Part shown: piece after piece, positions 16,135-26,936 of the stretch
How positions within the stretch are numbered: the first letter of the stretch is position 1
How the letters are laid out: each line of letters begins with the position of its first letter
Origin: Streptomyces sp. ERV7
Lineage (GTDB): Bacteria; Actinomycetota; Actinomycetes; Streptomycetales; Streptomycetaceae
DNA length: 64,000 nt
Assembly: GCF_001653515.1 (NCBI RefSeq)
Contig: NZ_LYOY01000029.1
Location: 558,001-622,000, forward strand
Reading direction: 5' to 3'
The notes under the pieces: model-generated
What the model saw: only the letters and a program-made list of their open reading frames with translations
Told to the model about the DNA's origin: nothing
Databases searched by the model: none
Position numbers and translations under genes: made by a program

Positions 16135-19125
16135 CTACGCCCCGTAGAACAGGCGCTCCACCACGGCCCGGGCCCGCCGCGTAACCCGGCGGTAGTCGTC
16201 GAGCATGTCCCCGACATGGCCCGGCTCGTACCCCAGATACCGGCCGACGGCCGCCAGCTCGCGCCCGTCGGACGGGAACGTGTCACCCGCGCGCCCCCGC
16301 ACCAGCATCACCCCGTTCCGCACCCGCGTCGCCAGCACCCACGCGTCGTCCAGTATCACCGCGTCCTCGGTGGCGATCAGGCCCGCCGCGTGGGCGGCGG
16401 AGAGCGCGTCCCGGGTGCGGGTGGTGCGCAGGCCCGGCTCGGCCCAGCCGTGCCGCATCTGGAGGAGCTGGACCGTCCACTCGACGTCCGAGAGGCCGCC
16501 GCGCCCCAGCTTGGTGTGGAGCGTGGGATCGGCGCCGCGCGGCATCCGCTCCGACTCCATCCGGGCCTTGAGGCGTCTGATCTCCCGCTCCGCGTCGTCC
16601 CCGAGCCCTTCGGCCGGGTAGCGCAGCGGGTCGATGAGTTCGATGAACCGCCGCCCCAGGTCCTCGTCGCCGGCCATCGGCTCGGCGCGCAGCAGCGCCT
16701 GGCTCTCCCACACCAGGGACCAGCGGCGGTAGTACGCGGCGTAGGACGCCAGGGTGCGGACCATCGGGCCGCTCTTGCCCTCCGGGCGCAGATCCGCGTC
16801 GATCAGCAACGGCGGGTCCGCCGTGGGGAGCTGGAGCAGCCGGCGCATCTCGGCGACGACCCGGTTGGCGGTCCGGGTCGCCTCCTGCTCGTCGACGAAC
16901 TCGCGCGGCTCGTGGACGAACAGGACGTCCGCGTCCGAGCCGTAGCTCAGCTCGTGCCCGCCGAAGCGGCCCATGCCGATGACCGCGAACCGGGTGGGCA
17001 GGGTCTCGCCCCACTCCGCCCGCACGGCCGCCCGCAGCGCGCCCGCGAGCGTCGCCGCGTTCAGGTCCGTCACCGCGTTCCCGACCCGGTCGACCAGCGC
17101 CCCCGGGTCCTCCTCGGCGGGGCTGTCCTCCGTACCGTAACTGCCGATCAGATCGGCCGCGGCGGTGCGGAACAGCTCCCGGCGCCGTACCCCGCGGGCC
17201 GCCGCGACCGCGCCCTCGGCGCTCTCGGAGCGGCCCACCGCGGCCAGCACCTCCTGCTCCAGCGGCTCGCGGACCCGCGGCCCCAGGCCCTCCGGGTCGC
17301 CCAGGATCGCCACCGCCTCCGGGGCGCGGAGCAGCAGGTCGGGGGCGAGGCGCCCGGCGGAGAGCACCCGGGCCAGGTTCTCCGCGGCCGCGCCCTCGTC
17401 CCGCAGCAGCCGCAGGTACCAGGGCGTCTTGCCGAGGGCGTCGGAGACCTTGCGGAAGCCCAGCAGGCCCGCGTCCGGGTCGGCGGAGTCGGCGAACCAG
17501 CCGAGCAGCACCGGCAGCAGGGTGCGCTGGATGGCGGCCTTGCGGGTCACGCCCGAGGAGAGCGCCTCCAGATGTCTCAGGGCCGCGGCCGGGTCCGCGT
17601 ACCCCAGGGCCTCCAGACGCTGTCCGGCCGCGCGCGGGCTGAGCCGGGTCTCGCCGGGGGAGAGCTGGGCGACGGCGTCCAGCAGTGGCCGGTAGAAGAG
17701 CTTCTCGTGCAGCCGCCGCACCACGGAGGCGTGCTTCTTCCACTCCCGGTTGAGGCTGCTGACCGGCTCGGTGCGCAGACCGAGCGAGCGGCCAAGGCGC
17801 CGCAGAGCGGCCTCGTCCTCGGGGACGAGATGGGTGCGGCGCAGCCGGTAGAGCTGGATGCGGTGCTCCATCGCGCGCAGGAAGCGGTACGCCTCGTCGA
17901 GCTGGGCGGCGTCCGCGCGCCCCACATAGCCGCCCGCCGCGAGCGCGCCGAGCGCGTCCAGGGTGGTGCCGCTGTGCAGGGTCGCGTCGCCGCGCCCGTG
18001 CACCAGCTGGAGCAGCTGTACGGCGAACTCGACGTCCCGCAGCCCGCCGGGCCCCAGCTTCAGCTCGCGCTCCACCTGGGCGGCCGGGATGTTGTCGACG
18101 ACCCGGCGGCGCATCTTCTGTACGTCCGCGACGAAGTTGTCGCGCTCGGCCGCCTGCCACACCAGGGGCGACACCGCCTCGATGTACGCGGCCCCCAGCT
18201 CCGGGTCACCGGCCACCGCCCGCGCCTTGAGCAGTGCCTGGAACTCCCAGGTCTTGGCCCAGCGCTGGTAGTAGGCGAGGTGCGAGGAGAGCGTGCGCAC
18301 CAGCGGGCCGTTGCGGCCCTCGGGGCGCAGATTGGCGTCGACGGGCCAGATGGTGCCCTCGACGGTGGTCTCCGAGCAGATCCGCATCAGATGCGAGGCG
18401 AGGCGGGTGGCGGCCTGGAGCGCCTTGCGCTCGTCGGCGCCGTCCGCGGGCTCCGCCACGAAGATCACGTCGACGTCGGAGACGTAGTTCAGCTCGTGCC
18501 CGCCGCACTTGCCCATCGCGATCACCGCGAGCCGGCATATCGCGGCGTCCTCGGGGGCCGCGGTCCGGGCGATGGCGAGCGCCGCCCGCAGCGTGGCGGT
18601 GGCCAGGTCCGCGAGCTCGGCGGCCGCCTCGGCCACATCGGTCGTCCCGCACACATCACGGGCCGCTATGGTCAGCAGGCATCTGCGGTAGGCGATCCGC
18701 AGCGACACCGGGTCCTGGGCCCGCGCGAGGCCCCGCTCGAACTCCGCGACCCCCGGGTGCAGGTCCACGGCCTCGTAGGTGACGAGCGCGTGCCAGTCGC
18801 GCGGATGCCGGGCCAGATGGTCGCCGAGCGCCTCGGAGGCCCCCAGGACCCCCAGCAGACGGTCCCGCAGCGGCTTGGCGGTGATCAGGGTGTCGAGCAG
18901 CGCCTGCCGCTCGGCCGGGTCCTGCGCCTCCGCGATCCGCACCAGACCGGCGAGCGCCAGATCGGGGTCGGCGGTCGCGCCCAGCGCGTCCAGGAGCACC
19001 GGATCGCTCCGTACGGGGGCCAGCTCCGGGGTGTCGAGCAGGCGCTCGGCCGCCGACGGATCGGTGAAGCCGAACCGCAGCAGCCGTGTGAAGGTGCTGC
19101 TCCTGCGCCCCGGCACCGCCGTCAT
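16135..19125 (-). CDS. glnE: bifunctional glutamine synthetase adenylyltransferase/deadenylase
   Basis: A 996-residue enzyme that adds or removes AMP on GSI to match nitrogen supply. It has two nucleotidyltransferase domains: MGKCGGHELNYVSDVDVIFV (residues ~204-223), usually deadenylylase, and MGRFGGHELSYGSDADVLFV in the second half, usually adenylylase. Each is followed by its helical domain (LKLGPGGLRDVEFAVQLLQLVHG and LGRGGLSDVEWTVQLLQMRHG). ATG at 19125 has GGGAGG 7 nt upstream; GTG at 19146 is less likely. The neighbouring GlnA2 lacks the modified Tyr, so the target should be a GSI elsewhere in the genome. Confidence 0.96.
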   Translation of the reverse strand: MTAVPGRRSSTFTRLLRFGFTDPSAAERLLDTPELAPVRSDPVLLDALGATADPDLALAGLVRIAEAQDPAERQALLDTLITAKPLRDRLLGVLGASEALGDHLARHPRDWHALVTYEAVDLHPGVAEFERGLARAQDPVSLRIAYRRCLLTIAARDVCGTTDVAEAAAELADLATATLRAALAIARTAAPEDAAICRLAVIAMGKCGGHELNYVSDVDVIFVAEPADGADERKALQAATRLASHLMRICSETTVEGTIWPVDANLRPEGRNGPLVRTLSSHLAYYQRWAKTWEFQALLKARAVAGDPELGAAYIEAVSPLVWQAAERDNFVADVQKMRRRVVDNIPAAQVERELKLGPGGLRDVEFAVQLLQLVHGRGDATLHSGTTLDALGALAAGGYVGRADAAQLDEAYRFLRAMEHRIQLYRLRRTHLVPEDEAALRRLGRSLGLRTEPVSSLNREWKKHASVVRRLHEKLFYRPLLDAVAQLSPGETRLSPRAAGQRLEALGYADPAAALRHLEALSSGVTRKAAIQRTLLPVLLGWFADSADPDAGLLGFRKVSDALGKTPWYLRLLRDEGAAAENLARVLSAGRLAPDLLLRAPEAVAILGDPEGLGPRVREPLEQEVLAAVGRSESAEGAVAAARGVRRRELFRTAAADLIGSYGTEDSPAEEDPGALVDRVGNAVTDLNAATLAGALRAAVRAEWGETLPTRFAVIGMGRFGGHELSYGSDADVLFVHEPREFVDEQEATRTANRVVAEMRRLLQLPTADPPLLIDADLRPEGKSGPMVRTLASYAAYYRRWSLVWESQALLRAEPMAGDEDLGRRFIELIDPLRYPAEGLGDDAEREIRRLKARMESERMPRGADPTLHTKLGRGGLSDVEWTVQLLQMRHGWAEPGLRTTRTRDALSAAHAAGLIATEDAVILDDAWVLATRVRNGVMLVRGRAGDTFPSDGRELAAVGRYLGYEPGHVGDMLDDYRRVTRRARAVVERLFYGA

Positions 19126-19224
19126 ACCGCCGCCTCCCACTGCCACCGCACCCGGCTCCGCGCCGGATCAAGGTCGGATCCGAGCCTATCCGCAGCGGGC
19201 CGGGCAGGGGCAGGCGAGGAGTGG

Positions 19225-20145
19225 CTACACCCGTGCGGCACCGGTCACCACGCGGCCGCGTGGCGCGTTCTCGATCCGCCTGGACAGCCGGTGCGGCAGC
19301 TTGCCGTACCAGACGTACGAGACCAGGAAGCCGAAGGCCAGGCAGAGGATGCCGCCCACCGCGTCCAGCCAGAAGTGGTTGGCCGTCGAGACGATGACGA
19401 CCAGGGTCGCCGCCGGGTAGAGCAGGCCGAGGATCCGGGCCCATGGCGCCTTGGCGAGCGCGAAGACCGTCAGACCGCACCACAGCGACCAGCCGATGTG
19501 CATCGACGGCATCGCCGCGTACTGGTTCGACATGTTCTTCAGGTCGCCCGAGGCCATCGAGCCCCATGTCTGGTGGACCAGGACGGTGTCGACGAAGCCC
19601 CCGTTGTTCATCAGCCGGGGCGGTGCCAGCGGGTAGAAGAAGTAGCCCACCAGGGCCACGCCGGTGGTGGCGAAGAGGATCAGCCGGGACGCGGCGTAAC
19701 GGCCGGGCTGGCTGCGGAAGAGCCACACCAGGACGCCGATCGTCACCACGAAGTGGAGCGTGGCGTAGTAGTAGTTCATGCCGGTGATCAGCCATGTCAC
19801 CGAGTTGACGCCGTGGTTGACGGAGCGCTCCACCGCGATGCCCAGGTGCTGCTCGACCGACCAGATCCAGTCGGCGTTGTCGAGCGCCTGCGACTTCTGT
19901 TCGGGGACGGCGTTGCGGATCAGTGAGTACGTCCAGTAACTCACCGCGATCAGGAGGACTTCGAACCAGATCCGGGGGCGGCGCGGGGTGCGCAGCCGCT
20001 GGAGGAGAGTGTCGGGCGGTGCCGGGACCGGCGGCGTCGGCGCTTCGGTGACGTGTTCTTCACTGACGGGTGTGGGCGCAGCCGACGAGGCGGCCGACGG
20101 GGTGTCCGCCGTACCTTCCAGAGTCTTCACGGTCATTTCACCCAT
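19225..20145 (-). CDS. PAP2-superfamily membrane phosphatase (AUR1-like)
   Basis: A 306-residue membrane protein with ~6 TM segments. The conserved phosphatase motifs are AAMPSMHIGWSLW (catalytic His) and ANHFWLDAVGG (second His and Asp). The first motif is degenerate or placed as in inositolphosphotransferase-like PAP2_3 proteins. The N-terminal ~45 residues are Pro/Ala-rich and likely cytoplasmic. The start is taken at 20145; 20136 is possible. It may act on lipid phosphates or transfer phospho-head-groups. Monocistronic by spacing, 99 bp upstream of glnE on the same strand. Confidence 0.87.
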   Translation of the reverse strand: MGEMTVKTLEGTADTPSAASSAAPTPVSEEHVTEAPTPPVPAPPDTLLQRLRTPRRPRIWFEVLLIAVSYWTYSLIRNAVPEQKSQALDNADWIWSVEQHLGIAVERSVNHGVNSVTWLITGMNYYYATLHFVVTIGVLVWLFRSQPGRYAASRLILFATTGVALVGYFFYPLAPPRLMNNGGFVDTVLVHQTWGSMASGDLKNMSNQYAAMPSMHIGWSLWCGLTVFALAKAPWARILGLLYPAATLVVIVSTANHFWLDAVGGILCLAFGFLVSYVWYGKLPHRLSRRIENAPRGRVVTGAARV

Positions 20146-20282
20146 AGCGAGAGAGTCTGCCAGATGGACCTGGGCCCCGCAGATCGTCCTCCGGTCGGGT
20201 TCGGTCCGGATTCCTACTCCCAGTGGAGGACTCCTCACGGAGGAGAGGGCGACTCTTGCCTCGATTTTATGCCGAATCGGGC

Positions 20283-20302
20283 AGCCCTCCCACTGGAGGG
20301 CT
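20283..20302 (-). terminator. short hairpin at the end of malR
   Basis: AGCCCTCC (20283-20290) pairs with GGAGGGCT (20295-20302) around CACT. The hairpin abuts the malR stop codon. Likely end of the aglA-malR transcript. A second small hairpin (CTCCT/AGGAG) lies at 20229-20243. Confidence 0.5.
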
Positions 20303-21347
20303 ACTTGGGAGCCGGTCCAGAAGCGGTTGAACCGCGAACCACCAGTTCGGGCATGAAGACGAACTCGCTGTGCGGGGCCGGAGTGCCCCCGATCTCCTCA
20401 AGGAGCGCGCGGACCGCCGCCTGCCCCATGGCCGTCACCGGCTTGCGGATCGTGGTCAGCGGGGGATCGGTGAAGGCTATGAGCGGGGAGTCGTCGAAAC
20501 CGACCACCGAGATGTCCTTCGGCACGTCGAGCCCGGCCTGGCGGGCCGCCCGGATCGCGCCGAGCGCCATCATGTCGCTGGCGCACACCACCGCCGTGCA
20601 CCCCGCCGCGATCAGCGCGGTGGTCGCGGCCTGGCCGCCCTCCAGCGTGTACAGCGAGTGCTGGACCAGCGCCTCGGCCTCGGCCGGGGTCAGCCCCAGC
20701 GAGTCCTCCATCGCGGCCGTGAAGCCCTCGATCTTGCGCAGTACGGGGACGAACCGCTTGGGGCCCACGGCCAGCCCGATACGGGTGTGGCCGAGCGCGG
20801 CGAGGTGGGTGACCGCGAGCCGCATCGCGGCCCGGTCGTCGGGGGAGATGAACGGCGCCTGCACCTTCGGCGAGAAGCCGTCCACCAGCACGTACGGCAC
20901 GCCCTGGGCGCGCAGCTGCTCGTAGCGGTCCATGTCGGCCGTGGTGTCGGCGTGCAGTCCGGAGACGAAGATGATGCCCGAGACGCCCCGGTCCACCAGC
21001 ATCTCGGTGAGTTCGTCCTCGGTGGAGCCGCCGGGGGTCTGGGTGGCGAGGACCGGGGTGTACCCCTGGCGGGTCAGGGACTGGCCGATGACCTGGGCGA
21101 GCGCCGGGAAGATCGGGTTCTCCAGCTCCGGCGTTATCAGACCGACCAGACCGGCGCTGCGTCTGCGCAGCCGCACCGGGCGCTCGTAGCCGAGGACGTC
21201 GAGGGCGGCAAGCACGGATTCACGGGTGCCCGCGGCCACACCGGGCTTGCCGTTGAGCACGCGGCTGACTGTGGCTTCGCTGACCCCCGCCTGGGCTGCG
21301 ATGTCGGCAAGCCGTGCGGTCACGGGATTGGACTGTACCGGTCGCAC
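20301..21347 (-). CDS. malR: LacI-family maltose regulon repressor
   Basis: A 348-residue repressor. The HTH is near the N-terminus (ARLADIAAQAGVSEATVSRVLNGK) with hinge helix VLAALDVLGYERP. The periplasmic-binding-protein-like effector domain follows (GLVGLITPELENPIFPALAQVIGQ ... SVVGFDDSPLIAFTDPPLTTI). It closely matches MalR of S. coelicolor/S. lividans, which represses malEFG and is induced by maltose/maltotriose. GTG at 21347 is one base after the aglA stop; an internal GTG (VTARLADI) may be the true start. Here malR is the second gene of an aglA-malR operon, so it should be partly self-controlled. Confidence 0.95.
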   Translation of the reverse strand: MRPVQSNPVTARLADIAAQAGVSEATVSRVLNGKPGVAAGTRESVLAALDVLGYERPVRLRRRSAGLVGLITPELENPIFPALAQVIGQSLTRQGYTPVLATQTPGGSTEDELTEMLVDRGVSGIIFVSGLHADTTADMDRYEQLRAQGVPYVLVDGFSPKVQAPFISPDDRAAMRLAVTHLAALGHTRIGLAVGPKRFVPVLRKIEGFTAAMEDSLGLTPAEAEALVQHSLYTLEGGQAATTALIAAGCTAVVCASDMMALGAIRAARQAGLDVPKDISVVGFDDSPLIAFTDPPLTTIRKPVTAMGQAAVRALLEEIGGTPAPHSEFVFMPELVVRGSTASGPAPK

Positions 21348-21348
21348 G

Positions 21349-22980
<1,632 letters not shown>

Positions 22981-23010
22981 GAACGGGTCCCTCTCCGACG
23001 GCCTGCACGA

Positions 23011-23220
23011 GGTCTTGCGACTACGGGATCAACGCCGCTGCACCTCGAAGGTAACAGTGCTGCAAGGTCTTGCGGAAGCCTTGCAAAGGCGGCGGACAGG
23101 TCCCGGGCGTGCCCATGGGGTACGGAAGGCCCTCCTGACAAGGCGCGCATCGGCAACCGTGTGGACACGCGGATGTAACGATCGACCGGCCTTGCAGAAA
23201 TTCTTCGCAAGGTCTTTCGG
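23011..23220. promoter_or_regulatory. MalR operator region between aglA and malE
   Basis: The 312-bp divergent gap contains several copies of a CTTGC/GCAAG element. GCAAGGTCTTGC is at 23062-23073, GCCTTGCAAAGGC at 23078-23090, and CTTGC-n11-GCAAG at 23191-23211. GGTCTTGCG recurs at 23011 and 23066, with GGTCTTTCG at 23211. LacI-family repressors bind such inverted repeats, and TTGCAA-type motifs are reported for MalR. The sites flank both promoters, so aglA-malR and malEFG are probably co-repressed. Confidence 0.7.
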
Positions 23221-23292
23221 TCTTCTTTCATCCTTGTTACGTTCCTGGCGATCCGGCGCCGTGATGGCGCGGCACCCGTTGAAGGAGTTCAC

Positions 23293-24567
23293 ATGCGACG
23301 TGGCATAGCGGCCACCGCGCTGGTCGCGACCCTGGCGCTCGCGGCGACGGCCTGCGGCGACAGTGACAGCAGTGACAGCGGTGACAAGAAGAGCTCGGGT
23401 GAGCTCTCCGGCACCGTCACGTGGTGGGACACCTCGAACGACACCGAGAAGGCGACCTTCAAGAAGATCGCCGAGGACTTCCACGCGCAGCACCCCAAGG
23501 TCACCGTCAAGTACGTCAACGTGCCGTACGGCGACGCGCAGAACAAGATCAAGAACGCGTTCAGCAGCGGCTCCGACGCCCCGGACGTGATCCGCGCCGA
23601 CGTCGGCTGGGTCGCCGACTTCGCCTCGCTCGGCTACCTGGACAAGGTCCCGGACGCCAAGGCCAAGGAAGTGGACTCCGCCTTCCTCAAGCAGGCCGCG
23701 GCCAGCGGCAAGTACGACGGCCAGATGTACGCCGTCCCGCAGGTGATCGACACCCTCGGCCTCTTCTACAACAAGAAGATGCTCAAGGACGCGGGCGTCG
23801 AGCCGCCGAAGTCCCTCGAAGAGATGAAGACGGCCGCCGCCGCCATCAAGTCCAAGACCGGCAAGACCGGCATGTACCTGCGCGGCGACGACTCGTACTG
23901 GTTCCTGCCGTTCATCTACGGCGAGGGCGGCGACCTCGTCGACGCCAAGAACAAGAAGGTCACCGTCGACGGGCCGGCCGGGGTCAAGGCCTTCAAGGCC
24001 GCCCGTGAGCTGGTCACCTCCGGCGCCGCGATCACCAACGCGACCGACGGCTGGAACAACATGGAGACCGCCTTCAAGTCGGGCAAGGTCGCCATGATGG
24101 TCAACGGCCCCTGGGCCGTGGCCGACGCCTACGCCGGCGACGAGTTCAAGGACAAGGCGAACCTCGGCATCGCCGCGGTCCCGGCCGGCTCCGCCGCCCA
24201 GGGCGCCCCGCAGGGCGGCCACGACCTCGCGGTCTACGCGGGCTCCAAGAACCGCGACGCCTCGCACGCCTTCGTGGACTACCTGACCTCGCAGACCGTC
24301 CAGGTGCAGACCACCAAGGCGCTCAGCCTGCTGCCGACCCGGACCGCCGCGTACGACCAGCCGGACGTCAAGTCCAACGAGATGGTCCAGTTCTTCAAGC
24401 CGGCCGTCGACAAGGCCGTCGAGCGCGCCTGGATCCCGGAGAACGGCGCCCTCTTCGAGCCGCTGAAGCTCCAGTTCACCAAGGCCGTGACCGGCGCCTC
24501 CTCGCCCGAGGACGCGGCCAAGGCCTCCGCCACCGCCTTCCACAAGATCCTCAAGGACTGGAAGTAG
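23293..24567 (+). CDS. malE: maltose/maltodextrin-binding lipoprotein
   Basis: 424 residues: a lipoprotein signal with lipobox ending in Cys21 (LAATAC) and an extracytoplasmic solute-binding domain of the MalE type (GTVTWWDTSNDTEKATFKKIAEDF near the start; AMMVNGPWAVADAYAG at the hinge region). It captures maltose or maltodextrins for MalFG. ATG at 23293 is preceded by GAAGGAG. First gene of malEFG. No ATPase gene is in the operon; streptomycete sugar importers typically share MsiK encoded elsewhere. Confidence 0.95.
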   Translation: MRRGIAATALVATLALAATACGDSDSSDSGDKKSSGELSGTVTWWDTSNDTEKATFKKIAEDFHAQHPKVTVKYVNVPYGDAQNKIKNAFSSGSDAPDVIRADVGWVADFASLGYLDKVPDAKAKEVDSAFLKQAAASGKYDGQMYAVPQVIDTLGLFYNKKMLKDAGVEPPKSLEEMKTAAAAIKSKTGKTGMYLRGDDSYWFLPFIYGEGGDLVDAKNKKVTVDGPAGVKAFKAARELVTSGAAITNATDGWNNMETAFKSGKVAMMVNGPWAVADAYAGDEFKDKANLGIAAVPAGSAAQGAPQGGHDLAVYAGSKNRDASHAFVDYLTSQTVQVQTTKALSLLPTRTAAYDQPDVKSNEMVQFFKPAVDKAVERAWIPENGALFEPLKLQFTKAVTGASSPEDAAKASATAFHKILKDWK

Positions 24568-24600
24568 CGGACGGGCAGCGGGAGACGGGTACTGACTGAC

Positions 24601-25608
24601 ATGACTGTCCACACCGGCCAGTCGACGGCGAAGGCCGCGGGCGAGGACGCCCGCGGCCGGGGCCGTGCGACCGGCGAGCGCCCCGGCCGGCTCCGGCGGG
24701 CGCTCTCGACGCACTGGTACGCCTGGACGATGGTCGCCCCCGTGGTGATCGTCCTCGGCGTGATCATCGGATGGCCGCTCGGCCGCGGCGTCTATCTGTC
24801 GCTGACCGACGCCAACGAGCGCAACGTCGGCCGCACGATCGGCGCCAACCACATCGACGCCACGTACGAGTTCGTCGGCCTCGACAACTATGTGGACGCG
24901 CTGAGCGACCCCATCTTCGTGCAGCGTCTGGTGTGGACCGTGGTGTGGACGGTGTGCTGTGTCTCCGCCACGTTCCTGCTCGGCCTGGTCCTGGCGAACA
25001 TGCTCAACCGGGAGTTCCGGGGCCGGGCGGCCTACCGGATGATGCTGATCCTGCCGTGGGCGGTGCCGGGCTTCGTCTCGGTGTTCGCCTGGCGCTTCCT
25101 CTTCAACCGCGACAACGGCCTGCTCAACAAGGTCCTGGACGGCGGCGGCATCTCCGCGGTGCCGTGGCTGGACGACCCGACCTGGGCGAAGTTCTCGGTC
25201 ATCGCGGTCAACGTCTGGCTGGGCGTGCCGTTCATGATGGTGGCGCTGCTCGGCGGGCTCCAGTCGATCCCGGGCGAGCTGTACGAGGCCGCGGAGATGG
25301 ACGGGGCGGGGCCGTGGAAGCGCTTCCTCTACATCACCGTCCCCGGCCTGCGCGCGGTCTCCTCCACGGTGATCCTGCTCTCCACCATCTGGACGTTCAA
25401 CATGTTCCCGGTGATCTTCCTGCTCACCCGGGGCGGTCCCGGTGACTCCACGGAGATCCTGGTGACGCAGGCGTTCCGGCAGGCCTTCGTGGAGAGCCCG
25501 CGCGACTTCGCCGGGTCGGCGACGTGGGGCGTGCTGATCCTGGCGGTGCTGATGATCTTCGCGTTCGTGTACCGGCGGTCGCTTCGCAAGCAGGGAGAGG
25601 TGTGGTGA
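24601..25608 (+). CDS. malF: maltose ABC transporter permease MalF
   Basis: A 335-residue permease. A basic N-terminal tail (~40 residues) is followed by six TM segments. The coupling EAA loop is EAAEMDGAGPWKRFLYITVPGLR at ~225-247. It forms the membrane channel with MalG. It begins 33 bp after malE and overlaps malG by 4 bp (GTGA). Hydrophobicity and EAA motif fit the carbohydrate-uptake CUT1 family. Confidence 0.94.
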   Translation: MTVHTGQSTAKAAGEDARGRGRATGERPGRLRRALSTHWYAWTMVAPVVIVLGVIIGWPLGRGVYLSLTDANERNVGRTIGANHIDATYEFVGLDNYVDALSDPIFVQRLVWTVVWTVCCVSATFLLGLVLANMLNREFRGRAAYRMMLILPWAVPGFVSVFAWRFLFNRDNGLLNKVLDGGGISAVPWLDDPTWAKFSVIAVNVWLGVPFMMVALLGGLQSIPGELYEAAEMDGAGPWKRFLYITVPGLRAVSSTVILLSTIWTFNMFPVIFLLTRGGPGDSTEILVTQAFRQAFVESPRDFAGSATWGVLILAVLMIFAFVYRRSLRKQGEVW

Positions 25609-26477
25609 CGATGTCGTCGGTACGGGAGCCCGCGGATACGCGTGGTCCGGTGCGGGGCAAGCGGTCGCCGCTCGCCTCGGTCGGTCTGCACGCCACGCTG
25701 ATCGTGGCGTCGGTCATCGCCGTCTTCCCCGTCCTGTGGGTGCTGCTGACCTCGCTGAAGCCGGCGAAGTACGCGATCACCACGGACTTCTTCAAGGACA
25801 CGACGCTCGACAACTACCGCTATCTGGTGGACAAGACGAGCTTCTTCACCTGGTTCGGGAACTCGGCGCTGATCGCCGGGGTGACCACGCTGCTCGGCGT
25901 GTTCATCTCCGCGACGACGGGCTACGCGGTGAGCCGCTTCAAGTTCCCCGGGATGCGGCCGCTGATGTGGACGCTGCTGATCACCCAGATGTTCCCCATG
26001 GCGATCCTGATCGTCCCGCTCTACAACCTGATGGGCCAGCTGGGGCTGCTGAACCAGCCGGTGGGCCTGATCATCACGTATCTGACGATCGCCGTCCCGT
26101 TCTGCGCCTGGATGATGAAGGGCTTCTTCGACGGGATCCCGGTGGAGATCGACGAGTCGGGGCGGGTGGACGGGCTGAACCCGTTCGGCACGTTCTGGCG
26201 CCTGATCCTGCCGCTGGCGAAGCCGGGTCTCGCGGTGACGGCGTTCTACTCCTTCATCACGGCGTGGGGCGAGGTCGCGTACTCGTCGGCGTTCATGGTC
26301 GGGGACGAGAACCTGACGCTGGCGGGCGGGCTCCAGACGTTCGTCACCCAGTACACGGCGAACTGGGGTCCGATGACGGCGGCGTCCGTGCTGATCGCGG
26401 TGCCGGCGGCGGCGTTCTTCCTGTTCGCGCAGAAGCATCTGGTTGCGGGGATGACGGCGGGGGCGACGAAGGGGTGA
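25605..26477 (+). CDS. malG: maltose ABC transporter permease MalG
   Basis: A 290-residue CUT1 permease with six TM segments. The start motif HATLIVASVIAVFPVLWVLLTSLKP is typical of MalG. The EAA loop appears as EIDESGRVDGLNPFGTFWRLILPLAKPG. GTG at 25605 overlaps the malF stop, with GGAG 7 nt upstream; ATG at 25611 is the alternative. It is the last gene of malEFG. A convergent truncated hydrolase gene ends 30 bp downstream. Confidence 0.93.
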   Translation: MTMSSVREPADTRGPVRGKRSPLASVGLHATLIVASVIAVFPVLWVLLTSLKPAKYAITTDFFKDTTLDNYRYLVDKTSFFTWFGNSALIAGVTTLLGVFISATTGYAVSRFKFPGMRPLMWTLLITQMFPMAILIVPLYNLMGQLGLLNQPVGLIITYLTIAVPFCAWMMKGFFDGIPVEIDESGRVDGLNPFGTFWRLILPLAKPGLAVTAFYSFITAWGEVAYSSAFMVGDENLTLAGGLQTFVTQYTANWGPMTAASVLIAVPAAAFFLFAQKHLVAGMTAGATKG

Positions 26478-26507
26478 CGTGTTTATGGCCCCTCCCCGCC
26501 CGTTCCC

Positions 26508-26936
26508 TCAACCCTCCGGGGGCGCCGACACCACCCGCGCCCCCGCCGCCACCGGCACCCGTACGTCCGGCTCCACGCTGGAGTCCACCAGGACGAGCGC
26601 GGCCGTGCGGTCCGGGTGCAGCCGGGCGTACGCCTCCGCGTGGAAGCCCGCGATGGAGTGCCCCACCACCGTCACCGGCCCGGCCACCCCCACCGCGTCC
26701 AGGACGGCCGCGATCCGGTGGGCCTCCCCCGAGGCCGTCGGCGGCGCCGGTGCCGGGCCGGAGAGGCCGTGGCCGGGGCGGTCGAAGCGGACGACCGTGC
26801 GGTGCGGGGCGAGGAGGTCCGCCACCTCGTCCCAGTCGAACCAGGCCATGCCCAGGCCCGCGCTGAGCAGCACGGGCGGACCGCTGCCCGCCACCACCAC
26901 ATGGTGCGGCACCCCGTCGATCCGTACGAAGGTCAT
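26508..26936 (-). pseudogene. truncated alpha/beta-hydrolase
   Basis: The 142-residue product has the beginning of an alpha/beta-hydrolase fold: PPVLLSAGLGMAWFDW (oxyanion region), VVRFDRPGHGLSGP and nucleophile elbow VVGHSIAGFHAEAYA (Ser in GHSIAG). It stops ~45 residues after the Ser, so the cap, the catalytic acid and the catalytic His of a ~270-residue enzyme are absent. The missing part is not encoded nearby, because malG occupies the DNA beyond the stop. Its ATG overlaps the DUF998 stop. Likely a 3'-truncated remnant. Confidence 0.6.

Noticed and set aside
16216-19926. A 1236-codon plus-strand frame opposite glnE
   Set aside because: It mirrors glnE codon structure (Arg/Val/Gly-rich), has no domain or ribosome site, and glnE is unambiguous.
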